From Acidimicrobiia bacterium (GTDB lineage: Bacteria > Acidobacteriota > Terriglobia > Bryobacterales > Bryobacteraceae), in contig VFZE01000025.1 in the NCBI GenBank assembly GCA_016871315.1, positions 17,710 through 81,709 of the forward strand: a stretch of DNA of 64,000 nt. Direction: 5' to 3'. The notes under the pieces were generated by a model. The model had not been told where the DNA came from. It did not search any database and worked only from the letters and a program-made list of their open reading frames with translations. The position numbers and the translations under genes were made by a program. Positions 8,475 to 17,909 of the stretch are shown here, in pieces (position 1 is the stretch's first letter; the number at the start of each line of letters is the position of its first letter).

Positions 8475-11400
8475 TCACCTCACGCCCATCGTCACCGTTG
8501 CGCTCGTCTGCCCGCCGGCTTGCACCACAACCGGAACAACGGCTCCTGGCACGACTCCGGCGGGAATCACCGCGTTGATCTGATACAGGCCTGCCGACCC
8601 CGGCGTCAGCCCGGCGAACTGCACCTGCGCAGCCTGGCCCCCGATCGTCACTTGAACCGGCGCCACCACATGACGCAGTGGTGAGGCGGGAGTTTCAGCC
8701 CCGGCGGCGATGAGTGGCTCCACGGAGCCCAAGCCTTCGCAATAGATCACCACAACGGAGCCGCGATCGGCTGGGTTCGCGGCGTCCGCCAGCAATGCCA
8801 GATTGGCTCCGTGCACAATCGCTCCTTGTCTGGATCCACCGCCACCGCTGACGAATACCGCCGGCGCTGTTTCCGCCACCGCCACCTCTGCGTCCGCCTG
8901 CGCGGTGCCGAGGTTGACGCGAAGGGGATGGAGGATGTTTGGAGTCAGTCCGTAGGGAAGAATCGCGTTCACCTGGCTGGGTCCAGCGAAGAACAGAGGC
9001 GCCGGCAGCAGCGGTCCGGACAAGGTGAGCCTCGTCAGGCCGAGCCGGAACGGAAGCGGCAAGCTCGCCGCCGCTGCCGGGCTTTCCGCCAAGCCCGATC
9101 CGAAAACGGCGACAATTCCGCCAGGCGCCACAGGAGCTCCGGCGAGAAAGCTGGCCGCACTTACCACGGAGCCCTCGCTGATGAATGGCCCCAGCGCGCC
9201 CGTCAGCGTGCCGGACGCCTCCCGGCAACCCGTCAGCGTGCCGTTCTCGTTTGCCGCCAGTACACGTAAGGTTGCCGGAGTTAACGCGCCGCCGGCGAAC
9301 AGTGTTCCGCTCCATCGGCCGGCGTCCAACGGGTCGGCAGTCAAGCTGCTGATCCGTGCCGTTCCTGTGAGGGAAGCCGTCACTTCGCCGGAGCGTAAAG
9401 GCTGGCCGTCATTGCCTGTCACGCGAACCTCGACCGGCAGGGGCGCCTGCACGGGCGAACTAAAGCCACCGGCATGGCGGAGCAGGCTGACTTGCAATCC
9501 GCCGGGCGGGCAAACCGCATCGGCGTGTCTTTCCATTTGCGCCGAGGCCGCCCGCGGCGCGTTGTCACTTACGATGAGGGCAAGATCCACGACGCGGACC
9601 CTGAGATCGCCCGCCGCGCGCAGCGACAGGGCGGTGCGGTATGTCCCGGCGCGCAGGTTGGCCGCGTTGGCCAGGATATCGAGCTCGAGTGAGCCGCCCG
9701 CGGCCACGTTTCCGGAACTCGCGCCGGGCAGGCTCCAGATGCCGTTGCCTTGCAGCTGCGCTTCGATCCGCAGCGGCGCCGAGCCGGTGTTGTGTACGCG
9801 CACGGATTGGCGCGGCAGAAGGCCTTGGCCGGTCCGCGCAGTTAACAGCAGGCCCGCCGGACGCGCCTCCCACAGGACCGTGCCGGGTTCGACCGTCAGA
9901 CTGACCACGACTACTCGGGGGGAATTGTCCACTCCTTCGGCGCGCACAACGACGTCGCCGAAGTAGGATCCTGGCGCCAGCCCGGCGGCGTTCACCTGGA
10001 CCTCGGTTTCGAGCGGCCTGTCCGGACTGCTGTCTCCCGCCGTCCGCGACAGGCTGAGCCATTGCGGCAGATCCGGCTCCACCCGCGTTTGCGCCGTCCA
10101 GGGGAATGCCCCTCCGGCAGCGCGGATTTGGAAACTCTGTGGCGGCAGCCGCTGGGCGCCGGCGCCTGCCTGGAAGGCGAGGCCGGTTTGCGAAAGCTCT
10201 ATGAGACGGTCTCCATTGCTGACCGCCAGCAAAACCGGAACTCGAAGTTGCTCCACCGCCGCGGCGCCGGTTTCGAGATCCAGCTGAAGCGCCGCGCGGT
10301 AGACGCCCGGTGCGAGGCCGGCGGGGAGAAACGAGAACAGCACGCGGAGTGAGGAGCCGGCGGCGATCAAGGCGTTTAATGGCGTTGCCCTTACCCATCC
10401 CTGCCCGGTGAGGAACTCCAGGCTCCCTCCGTATCGAACCGGCGATGCGCCCCGGTTGAACAAAGTGAGCCCTTTGCTCAGCTGTCCGGCGCCGTGGGGC
10501 GCGCCCGCCTGCACCGCGGCGGGTTCGGCCACAAGCTGAGGCAGCGGCGCGCGGCCGACGAGAAAGCGTACGGGAATCCTGCGGCCGGCCGCGTTAACCT
10601 CTGCCTGATAGGAGCCCGGCGTCAGCCGCGACGGGTCGCCCACAACTTCAAAGAGCATCGGCGAGCGGCCCACGGCTGGGTCGACGCTCAGCCAAGGGGC
10701 CCCGCCACCGGCGGAAACCTCAATCCCCTGCCCAGGTACGTCCCCCGCCGCGCCGACTGGATGCCGGACCGGCGGTCCGCCGCTGTAGCCGCGCAGCGTC
10801 AGTTCCACCAATTCCACCTGCACAGGCCCACCTACGAGCAACGAGCAGCTCTTGCGGCCGATGGCCTGCCCGCTGTCGAGCGCCTGCACCGTGAATTCGA
10901 ACAGCCCGGTTTCCGACGCCGTCCCCGATATGGTTCCGTCCGGGGAAAGAGCGAGGCCGCGGGGAAGGCGTCCGTGGAACATCTGGAAAACGTAAGGGGG
11001 CCTTCCGCCGGCGGCCTGGAAGCGCTGTTGAAAGGCTGCGCCGATGCCGGTTTGCGGCAGCGGGCAGGGCGTTTCGATGGTGACCGGAGGCAGCACGCGC
11101 AGCGTGTATCTTCGCCGCGCTGTCCGTCCCAGTTCGTCGGTCATTTCTATTTCCAGCTCGGACTGCCCTTCCCGTTCCGGCACGCCGGAGATCGCGCCTG
11201 TCTCAGCGACGCGCAAGCCCGGGGGCAGCGTGCCGCCGCTCTGACGCCACCGCAATGCTCCCACGCCGCGGCCGGAGAGTTGGACAAAATACGGTACGCC
11301 GGTCACGCCGTCGGGAAGCGCGGGAGTGAGGATTTCCGGTGGCGGTAAACTCGGAGGGCAAGGCAGAATCTGACCCGCCTGGAAGTCCGGTGCGAGTTGG

Positions 11401-12797
11401 AAACGTGGCAACACCTGGCCGGCCGCCGTATTGTTGTCCGACACCGGGCCCAAGCCGGCGCGCATGCGCAGCGGCACAGCGGGGCCGCCCTCGGCATAGG
11501 CGACCACCACGGGAATCTCCACGCGATCAATGCCGCCGGCGCTTTCATGCAGGATCTCGAAGACCGCCATTTGGTGGGTTCCGAAATCGGCCAGCGGCGC
11601 GAGGCCGCCGTCCAGCGCGGTGGTCGGCGCGGTGGGGGTAAAGGCGCCCGCGCCGTTCCCGTCGGTATCGATTCTCCGCGCCACGCCGGTTTGCGTAGCT
11701 CCTGCCATCACCGCCGCCCTTACGGCCGTGAAGATCCGCACTCCCGCCGGCATCACATCAAAACGCAAGTAGAGTCTCGTTCCGGAGCCGGCCAGTCCCG
11801 CCGTACTCAGGCCTCCGGTGGCGGGCGAGGCCGGATCGTACAAACCGGACTCGGTTCCATACGCCGATCCGAGAATATCCTGCGCCACGGGAGGAGGAGC
11901 AGTCTCCCCGGTAGTGGGCGGCGAAGGCGTGGCGGTGGTTCTGCGCCGGAACACCGAGGGGAACAACTCTTCCAGGCGGACCATCATTGTCCGCCCTTGC
12001 GGATAAGCCAAGCTGGCAGGGCTGGCCGCCAGCGAGCCGTTATTATCGGCGCACTGGGGGAGCGTAAACCCTCCAGGCAAGACAGCCGCGCCAGCAGCAT
12101 CGAGCAGAGTCACGCCGAGCGGTGTCATCGCCTGCGCGACCGTCTGGGCGGGATTCGCGATCGGCAGCGCGGCCGACGTGGAGATGACGAAAATGAGCGA
12201 ACCGGTTCCTGGCGGCAGCAACCCGCGCAGATTTGTGAAGCGGAGGATCCTCGTCCCTAATCCAGGCGGGTCAAAAGTCACCCCCTGCCAAAGCAAGGAG
12301 TTCGCGGATGCGAGGAGTGACGGATATACATTGTGGACTGTCTGGCCGGCATTGCTTGGATGACCGGGCGTCGCATAGATGATCCCGGTCCCGACACCGG
12401 TAAGTCCGCAGCTAAGGAGGGGATCGGGGCATACCTGGCGCTGGCTGGGAGCGGGATTATCGATGAACAGGAGAGCCTCGGTTCTGGCCGGGGAGACCTG
12501 TAGCAGCCGGCTTGTAACCGTGGTGTTGGCAAGAAGCTGGATGTTCACCCGCGGAACCGGCTGACCGGTTATCGTGGGTGTCCCGCCGGTGCAGGCCACG
12601 AGAACATCGCCGCCCAGCTCCGCAGAAGACCCGACCCGCGAAGCCACGTTTGCCGCGGCACTGGCAAAGCAAGCCAGGGATTGTGCAAAGGCTTGGCTCA
12701 TGGCCATCGCCATTCCCAGCAACACGATGGCCAATCTAGCCTGTCTGCCCGAGAATCCTCGATGACCTCCGACTCCGCATTGCCGAATTGCAACCAT
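8475..12797 (-). CDS. Large secreted protein with putative Ig domains and TIGR03437 C-terminal domain
   Basis: The 1440-aa product has an N-terminal signal (ARLAIVLLGMAMAMSQAFAQS). Residues about 50-480 form an unassigned region resembling acidobacterial TIGR03437 N-termini. Two putative Ig (He_PIG) repeats follow around 500-680, recognisable by GALRWRQSGGTLPPGL and PYVFQMFHGRLPRGLALSPDGTISG, then several BACON-like beta-sandwich repeats with the pattern L-x-PGSYxAEV or L-x-PGxYRAAL. The last 240 residues are the Solibacter C-terminal domain, with VVSAASFLAGAPVAPGGIVAVFGSGLAES and an ending GLYQINAVIPAGV. It is presumably cell-surface or secreted. No enzymatic motif is seen; adhesion or matrix function is only a guess. 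It stands alone between fdhA and the glycosidase-like gene. Confidence 0.82.
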   Translation of the reverse strand: MVAIRQCGVGGHRGFSGRQARLAIVLLGMAMAMSQAFAQSLACFASAAANVASRVGSSAELGGDVLVACTGGTPTITGQPVPRVNIQLLANTTVTSRLLQVSPARTEALLFIDNPAPSQRQVCPDPLLSCGLTGVGTGIIYATPGHPSNAGQTVHNVYPSLLASANSLLWQGVTFDPPGLGTRILRFTNLRGLLPPGTGSLIFVISTSAALPIANPAQTVAQAMTPLGVTLLDAAGAAVLPGGFTLPQCADNNGSLAASPASLAYPQGRTMMVRLEELFPSVFRRRTTATPSPPTTGETAPPPVAQDILGSAYGTESGLYDPASPATGGLSTAGLAGSGTRLYLRFDVMPAGVRIFTAVRAAVMAGATQTGVARRIDTDGNGAGAFTPTAPTTALDGGLAPLADFGTHQMAVFEILHESAGGIDRVEIPVVVAYAEGGPAVPLRMRAGLGPVSDNNTAAGQVLPRFQLAPDFQAGQILPCPPSLPPPEILTPALPDGVTGVPYFVQLSGRGVGALRWRQSGGTLPPGLRVAETGAISGVPEREGQSELEIEMTDELGRTARRRYTLRVLPPVTIETPCPLPQTGIGAAFQQRFQAAGGRPPYVFQMFHGRLPRGLALSPDGTISGTASETGLFEFTVQALDSGQAIGRKSCSLLVGGPVQVELVELTLRGYSGGPPVRHPVGAAGDVPGQGIEVSAGGGAPWLSVDPAVGRSPMLFEVVGDPSRLTPGSYQAEVNAAGRRIPVRFLVGRAPLPQLVAEPAAVQAGAPHGAGQLSKGLTLFNRGASPVRYGGSLEFLTGQGWVRATPLNALIAAGSSLRVLFSFLPAGLAPGVYRAALQLDLETGAAAVEQLRVPVLLAVSNGDRLIELSQTGLAFQAGAGAQRLPPQSFQIRAAGGAFPWTAQTRVEPDLPQWLSLSRTAGDSSPDRPLETEVQVNAAGLAPGSYFGDVVVRAEGVDNSPRVVVVSLTVEPGTVLWEARPAGLLLTARTGQGLLPRQSVRVHNTGSAPLRIEAQLQGNGIWSLPGASSGNVAAGGSLELDILANAANLRAGTYRTALSLRAAGDLRVRVVDLALIVSDNAPRAASAQMERHADAVCPPGGLQVSLLRHAGGFSSPVQAPLPVEVRVTGNDGQPLRSGEVTASLTGTARISSLTADPLDAGRWSGTLFAGGALTPATLRVLAANENGTLTGCREASGTLTGALGPFISEGSVVSAASFLAGAPVAPGGIVAVFGSGLAESPAAAASLPLPFRLGLTRLTLSGPLLPAPLFFAGPSQVNAILPYGLTPNILHPLRVNLGTAQADAEVAVAETAPAVFVSGGGGSRQGAIVHGANLALLADAANPADRGSVVVIYCEGLGSVEPLIAAGAETPASPLRHVVAPVQVTIGGQAAQVQFAGLTPGSAGLYQINAVIPAGVVPGAVVPVVVQAGGQTSATVTMGVR

Positions 12798-12857
12798 ACC
12801 TGAGCTTAGTACCAGAGTCTATGTGAATTGTGTTGCTTTGAGTGGAGCCGCCTCAGA

Positions 12858-13931
12858 TTACGTTCCCGTCATATCCTTGAGCAGCCTGAAAAAGCCTTGC
12901 TTGCGCTCCGTGTTGAGCCCCCAGTTCACCGGCGGACACTGATAGCCGTCTGAGTAATCACTCTTGCCAGGATCAAAGTAGCCCCACGAAGCGTACTCCT
13001 TCACCGCCGCCAGCATGTTGTTCTCCGGCTTGTCGAAGTCGAAGTGGTCGTCCTCATTGAACAGAATCGGCATCGGACGGTAGCCCTCCACCTCGCGCGA
13101 CTGCCGCACCATCTCGGAAATCCGCTTCGGATCCTTCACGCCGTTGCCGTGGATCAGCAGAAAGTCCGAACTCTTCACCACGTTCGCCTTTGGCACCGTT
13201 CCGCCGCCGTAGCTGGTGCCAACCAGCAGACGCCGCCCGCCCTTCGTCATCCCCTTCGCCATCTCGATCAGCTCATGCACCCGCGCCGGCTTCAGTATCT
13301 CGTGATCGTAGGCCCGCACGTCGCATTCGTTGTTGATCTCCACCAACACATGGCGGTAGTCGCGCGCCAGCAGCCAGTTCATCGCGTTTTCCACCGCACG
13401 CTTCACCGCCGCTTCGTCCTTCACCCGCTGGTCTTGTCCGAAGTAGAAAAAGCCGAGGATCGGAATCATGCCAAGTTCATCGGCGCGATTCAAGATCCTT
13501 TCTGTGCGCTGCATATAGGCAGGCCGCAGGTTGCCATCGGGATCGATCGCCGTGTTCTCCCACGGCTGCAACCTCGAATAACCCTCCGGCGACCCTCCCT
13601 GCAGGTTGATCGTGAAGCTCAGCAGCCCGTGCCGCTTCCATTCCGGCATCGCCGCCAGAAACTCCTTTACGTTGCGCTCCGGATCCCACTTCCCCGTGTC
13701 CGGATAGGCCCACTTGCCGCGCGTCTCCGGATTCAAATCGTCGAAGGTGCCTTGCACCATGCGCGAGTTCATGAGCAGCCCTTCGATCTTCATCCCCTTC
13801 CAGCTGCGTCCGGCGTAAGTCAGCTTGCCGTTGATCTTGAACTGATCTCCATCAATGGAAACCTCTGTCCGGCGCTTCTGCGCCATCGCCGCCCCGGCCA
13901 GGGCCGTCTGTAAGAATGTGCGTCTTTGCAT
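12858..13931 (-). CDS. Tat-exported TIM-barrel glycosidase-like protein
   Basis: The 357-aa protein begins with a twin-arginine type leader (MQRRTFLQTALAGAAMAQ). The body looks like a (beta/alpha)8 glycosidase: ILNRADELGMIPILGFFYFGQ, then HVLVEINNECDV, where the N-E pair matches the acid/base of clan A glycosidases, and later MPILFNEDDHFDFDKPENN, which holds a possible nucleophile glutamate. The exact family cannot be named. It starts 3 bp after the aldose 1-epimerase stop, with GGAG 6-7 nt before the ATG, so the two form a sugar-processing operon. Confidence 0.72.
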   Translation of the reverse strand: MQRRTFLQTALAGAAMAQKRRTEVSIDGDQFKINGKLTYAGRSWKGMKIEGLLMNSRMVQGTFDDLNPETRGKWAYPDTGKWDPERNVKEFLAAMPEWKRHGLLSFTINLQGGSPEGYSRLQPWENTAIDPDGNLRPAYMQRTERILNRADELGMIPILGFFYFGQDQRVKDEAAVKRAVENAMNWLLARDYRHVLVEINNECDVRAYDHEILKPARVHELIEMAKGMTKGGRRLLVGTSYGGGTVPKANVVKSSDFLLIHGNGVKDPKRISEMVRQSREVEGYRPMPILFNEDDHFDFDKPENNMLAAVKEYASWGYFDPGKSDYSDGYQCPPVNWGLNTERKQGFFRLLKDMTGT

Positions 13932-13934
13932 TGC

Positions 13935-15062
13935 CTACTCCACGGAGAATTTGTAAATCGTCGTCGTCTTGTACTGTTCGCCCGCTTTCAGAACAACCGG
14001 CGGGAACGATGGCTTGTTCGGCGAATCCGGATAGTGCTGCGTCTCCATGCAGAAACCATAGCGCTGATCGTACCGCTTGCCGCCCTTGCCCGTGATCGAT
14101 CCGTCCAGGAAGTTGCCTGTGTAAAACTGTAAACCCGGCTCCGTGGTGTGGACCTCCATCACCCGCCCTGTTCGTGGCTCCTTTACACGCGCCGCCAACG
14201 CCAGCGTCCCACCCTGGTTGTTCAGTACAAAGTTATGATCATAGCCCTTGCCGCGAATCAACTGCTCGTCCTTCTGTTCGATCCGCTCGCCGATCCTGCG
14301 CGCCTGCCGGAAGTCGAACGGGGTCCCCTCCACCGGACGCAGTTCCCCGGTCGGAATCAATCCGCTATCGACGGGAGTGAAACGGTCCGCCTGCACGGTC
14401 ACTTCATGCCCCAGCACATCGCCCTCGCCGTGTCCTGCCAGGTTGAAGTAGGAATGATTCGTCAGATTGACCACCGTTTCCTTGTCGGTGGTGGCGAAAT
14501 AATCGATGCGCAGCGCATTATCGGTCGTCAGCGAATAGGTCACCTTTACATCCAGGTTCCCCGGGTATCCTTCCTCGCCGTCCTTGCTCGTGTAGCTCAG
14601 CTCGAGCGATTCCGCGCCACCGGCCTTCCACACCACCTTGTCAAATCCCACCAGCCCGCCGTGCAGATGATTCTCTCCGTTGTTCCGCGCCAGCTTGTAC
14701 TCCACGCCGTTCAGGGTGAACAAACCCTTGCCGACGCGGTTCCCGTAACGCCCGATCATGGCTCCGAAGTAGGGATGCTCCTTCAGATACCCGTCCAGGG
14801 AGTCGAAGCCAAGCACCACATCCGCGCTGTTGCCTGTCCGGTCCGGAACCTTGATTGACGTGACGATGCCGCCATAAGTCGTGATAGAAACTTCCATCCC
14901 TGCGCCATTGCTCAGCGTGTAGAGATCCACTCCCTGCCCCGCGGCAGTCTTGCCGAAAGCCTGTTTGCGCGTGGCGGACTTGTGCGGCTGTGGAGGAGGG
15001 GAGGAGGAGCAGGAGGTGAGAATGGCGGCACTCAACAGGGCCCGGAATGCAAAGGTCTGCAT
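13935..15062 (-). CDS. galM: Aldose 1-epimerase (mutarotase), lipoprotein form
   Basis: The 375-aa enzyme interconverts alpha and beta anomers of hexoses. A lipoprotein signal with lipobox LTSC lies at residues 15-18, so it is exported and anchored. The galactose mutarotase core is clear: ITTYGGIVTSIKVPDR, DVVLGFDSLDGYL, GAMIGRYGNRVGKGLFTLNG (substrate-binding R), LHGGLVGFDKVVW, the catalytic H in TNHSYFNLAGHG, and YDHNFVLNNQ. It leads a two-gene operon with the glycosidase-like gene. A TAAAAT hexamer 8 nt before the ATG indicates a leaderless transcript. Confidence 0.95.
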   Translation of the reverse strand: MQTFAFRALLSAAILTSCSSSPPPQPHKSATRKQAFGKTAAGQGVDLYTLSNGAGMEVSITTYGGIVTSIKVPDRTGNSADVVLGFDSLDGYLKEHPYFGAMIGRYGNRVGKGLFTLNGVEYKLARNNGENHLHGGLVGFDKVVWKAGGAESLELSYTSKDGEEGYPGNLDVKVTYSLTTDNALRIDYFATTDKETVVNLTNHSYFNLAGHGEGDVLGHEVTVQADRFTPVDSGLIPTGELRPVEGTPFDFRQARRIGERIEQKDEQLIRGKGYDHNFVLNNQGGTLALAARVKEPRTGRVMEVHTTEPGLQFYTGNFLDGSITGKGGKRYDQRYGFCMETQHYPDSPNKPSFPPVVLKAGEQYKTTTIYKFSVE

Positions 15063-15070
15063 GGCGATCT

Positions 15071-15076
15071 ATTTTA
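15071..15076 (-). promoter_or_regulatory. Putative -10 element of the galM operon
   Basis: TAAAAT on the minus strand ends 8 nt upstream of the ATG at 15062 and no ribosome-binding site lies between, which suggests leaderless initiation. Confidence 0.45.
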
Positions 15077-15168
15077 ATATCCAACGCCAAAGGCTTGTGG
15101 AGACACTTCAGGCGCGGCAGTGCGTTTGGATGATTCGTTGAGGGGCGATGCGGAGAAGTTTGGTGTGG

Positions 15169-15816
15169 TTACCTCCCGGATTCGGGTTGGCTCGGAGGGG
15201 CGGAAGCAGGTTTTGGGGCGGGATAAAGAGTTTGGAGGGCCGGTTCGAGCTCGTTTGCGGGCGGAATTGGGTTTGTTTTGTAATTCCGCGTAACGGGCTG
15301 AGGGGAAGGAGCTTTGGCCAGTTCCTTGACGAGTTTGCGGCGGAGGGCCTGGAGTTGGAGGAGCTGTTTGAGGGCCTGATTGTAAGCGCGGCGGGCTGCG
15401 GACTCATAGCGGGAGAGTTTGAGGATGGACTGGTTGGCCTCGGAGTCGTTATAGAAAAGGTGGGCGGCGATGTTTAAGGGATCGGTGTCTGGGGGGAGGT
15501 GGCTGAGCAAATCGCGGCTGGGGGAGAAGAGGCGAATTTCCATTTGGGCGATGCGCTTGAGTTTCCACTGGGCTTGAGCGATTTGTTCGACGAGGAGGGA
15601 TTCGGTGATGCCGGAAGGATGGAGGTCGGCTTGGAAGTCGGCGAGGAGGGCATCGTATTGAGCGGGATCCTCGCCGAGGATGATGATGTGAGCGCCGGAG
15701 AGGCCGTGCTTGACGGCGTTGGCGGCAACTTTGCGTTTGCCGGAATCGGTGCGTGGGCCGGTGGATTGCTGGGCGTTGAGACGGTTTGCGGCAAGCTGAG
15801 CAGCGGAAGTCGACAT
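15169..15816 (-). CDS. Hypothetical protein of a dispersed acidobacterial paralogue-type family
   Basis: The 215-aa product starts MSTSAAQLAANRLNAQQSTGPRTDSGK, followed by VAANAVKHGLSG. The pattern NAxxSTGPxTxxGKxxxxxNAxKHGL belongs to a family often present in several copies in acidobacterial and planctomycete genomes, with no assigned function. Residues 60-160 are mostly helical and charged. The C-terminal 50 residues are proline-rich and contain the motif NYKTNPIPP. No signal peptide or membrane segment is seen. Its neighbours are a short repeat and a kinase pseudogene, so the surrounding DNA looks rearranged. Confidence 0.65.
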   Translation of the reverse strand: MSTSAAQLAANRLNAQQSTGPRTDSGKRKVAANAVKHGLSGAHIIILGEDPAQYDALLADFQADLHPSGITESLLVEQIAQAQWKLKRIAQMEIRLFSPSRDLLSHLPPDTDPLNIAAHLFYNDSEANQSILKLSRYESAARRAYNQALKQLLQLQALRRKLVKELAKAPSPQPVTRNYKTNPIPPANELEPALQTLYPAPKPASAPPSQPESGR

Positions 15817-16002
15817 AAAAATTCTCCTGAATGGTGAAGTGTGCGCGGGCGGGCGGCCGGGCGGTGTGGATAGAGAGCTATCCGATGGGAGTGTAGCGGG
15901 CGGGAGTGCGGGGCGGGCAGATTGAAATCTGTAAGGTGTTAAGCCGAGGGAGAAAATGTTTTTGGAAGAGTTGTGATGAGTGGCAGGGGGATAGGGAATT
16001 GG

Positions 16003-16032
16003 CCACAGATGAACACAGATGAACGCGGATAA
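16003..16032. repeat. Short tandem ACAGATGAAC repeat
   Basis: The decamer ACAGATGAAC occurs twice in tandem (16005-16014 and 16015-16024) followed by GCGGATAA. Very similar sequence appears as a dispersed repeat in many bacterial genomes, as I recall. It lies in the 271-bp non-coding gap between the hypothetical gene and the kinase pseudogene; nothing else was recognised in that gap. Confidence 0.45.
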
Positions 16033-16087
16033 GAGGAAACCACTCGCTGAGGCGCGGGTTCTGTGACCTCGTGCAAAGATTGAACCG

Positions 16088-17284
16088 CTATCTCCCTCCC
16101 GGCGGAACCTTGCGGCTCAGCTCGTCGAAGAAGTGAAAGAGGAATGTGACCTGCTGACGGGAGGCGTCGCCTTGTTCGGCGCCCATCAAGACGGCGAAGC
16201 GCCTGCCGTCCGGCGCGATGTCGAAATTCGAGAACTGCGCGGCGGGGGCAAACTGCTTGTCCGACCACAGTCGCGGCTTATCCGGCGCAAAGCTCCCGCC
16301 GGCAACCCGGTAAGCGGCCGCCATGATCCGGTTGCCCGGCGCTTCATAGTAGGTTCTGGCGTGACCCCACATCCCCGGACTGGTAGACAGCTGTGCCGGT
16401 GAGCGAGTATTCGAAATAAGCCCGGCCGATCGACTCAGAAACCCCCTCGAGGATTGGCGAAGGGGAGCCTCCGGCTTCCAGGCGGTCCAGGGAGAATGGC
16501 ACGGCAAACAGCGTACCTTTGTGGAGGAAGATGAGGTGACCGGTGGGCAGGTAGCGGCCCCAGGCCGCGCCCTTGTGGACGGTCTTGCGGATGCCGTCGG
16601 AGAGGTTGACGACATCCAGATTGGCGTCGTCATAGACGTTGGCTCGATCGCTGGCGGTGAACAGCACTGCCTTTGCGCCGGGCAGAACCTGTGGCCAGCG
16701 ATGGCGGATTTCGTTGCGCGCCTTGTCGAAGCGGGTGATGGGAGCCGGCTTTCCGCCGGAAGCGGGAATCCGGAACAGGCCGCTGGAGAGCTCAAGCGAG
16801 GCGATGATGTTGCCGTCCTCTCCCCAGGAGCCGCCGCGCAGATTGGGGGCATCGCACAGCGTGAGTGAAGCGCCCCCTTCGACGGAGATTCTCTTCAGCT
16901 TGCGCCCGGCGCTGAAGGCGAGCCACTGGCCATCGGGGGAAGTGCGGCAAGCGTCATGGCTCCGGCTATCATCTTCCAGGGCAGCGCCCCGGGCGCGGGG
17001 GGAGCCGGAGGCGCGGACTCGCCGGGTTCCTGCCAGGCGTCGGCGATGTCACGGAGACGTTTCCTGGGGTCACGCTGGAGGCAGCGCCGCAGCAGGCTGT
17101 GGATGTGAGGCGGCGTCTGGCTGGGAAGCGCGGTGAAGTCGATTTCTTTCTTGAGAACCTCGGCGAGGGTGTCGCTGACGGTCTCCCCGCCGAAGAGGCG
17201 CTGGCCGGTCAGCATCTCGTACAGCACTACGCCGAAAGCCCAGATGTCGGCGCGCTTGTCCACGTTCTGGCCACGGGCTTGTTC
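16088..17284 (-). pseudogene. Ser/Thr protein kinase with TolB-like propeller, degraded by deletions and frameshifts
   Basis: Three pieces of one acidobacterial kinase are in order but in different frames. Piece 1 (about 17284-16950) is the kinase C-lobe (EQARGQNVDKRADIWAFGVV, LLRRCLQRDPRKRL) running into a membrane segment (WKMIAGAMTLAAL). Piece 2 (about 16950-16377) is propeller sequence (SPDGQWLAFSAGRKLKRISV, VYDDANLDVVNLSDGIRK). Piece 3 (about 16351-16088) is the last blade and tail (NRIMAAAYRVAGGSF, FDIAPDGRRFAVLMGAE, FHFFDELSRKVP). The kinase N-lobe and active-site loop, the first blades and the middle blades are missing. The product cannot be functional. Confidence 0.85.
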
Positions 17285-17381
17285 GGCTCCTCGCCTGAAA
17301 CTGCACACGCGAATTGCCATTCTCTCAAAAATCTTCCCGCTCGCCACGCCCTCCTGCTCACATCAATCCCTCGGAACCCGC

Positions 17382-17387
17382 TACAAT
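17382..17387 (+). promoter_or_regulatory. Putative -10 element for the 17397 gene
   Basis: TACAAT ends 9 nt before the ATG at 17397 with no ribosome-binding site between, consistent with a leaderless mRNA. Confidence 0.4.
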
Positions 17388-17396
17388 AACGGCTTC

Positions 17397-17900
17397 ATGC
17401 AAGTCATACAGGCCGGCTCGCAAAAGCTGCTGCTTCTCGAGCTGGACAACGAAATCATCAACGACATCACCAAGCAGCTTGGTTTCCAGTGCCGCATCCA
17501 GGAGTCCCGCCGCGCGCTCACGCTGGATCTGGTCGCCGCGGACCGCCAGTCTCCGCTGCTCCTGTTCGACGCCGCCGACCCTGGCAACCTCGGCTGGTTC
17601 TCCCGCTGCCAGTTCTACGTCGACGCCACCACCGCTGCCGTACTCCAGACCCCATTTACCATTGCCAACCAGAAGGACCATGCCGGTTATGTCATCCCCA
17701 ACGCCGTGCGCGTCCAGATCAATCGCGAGCTGCCGGAGACTTTCCGCATGCCCGCCAAGCAGCCCGTCAACGAGCAAATCGTCTATAACGTCCTGTTCAA
17801 CTTTCTGAGCGCATTGCTGCAAAACGGTGTGGCGCTTTGCGGTTCCGGCATCGTCAAGCCGCTGGCGGGCCGCGGCGATTCCTCCGCGCCTCGCGGCTGA
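17397..17900 (+). CDS. Hypothetical protein, 167 aa
   Basis: The protein begins MQVIQAGSQKLLLLELDNEI. It has no signal peptide or membrane segment. A mixed alpha/beta pattern is suggested by LTLDLVAADRQSPLLLFDAAD and by CQFYVDATTAAVLQTPFTIA. I do not recognise a family. The frame is open upstream to 17133, but that stretch is antisense to the kinase pseudogene and TACAAT sits 9 nt before the ATG at 17397, so this start is preferred. It faces away from the pseudogene and has no operon partner. Confidence 0.6.
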   Translation: MQVIQAGSQKLLLLELDNEIINDITKQLGFQCRIQESRRALTLDLVAADRQSPLLLFDAADPGNLGWFSRCQFYVDATTAAVLQTPFTIANQKDHAGYVIPNAVRVQINRELPETFRMPAKQPVNEQIVYNVLFNFLSALLQNGVALCGSGIVKPLAGRGDSSAPRG

Positions 17901-17909
17901 TTCGCGTCT

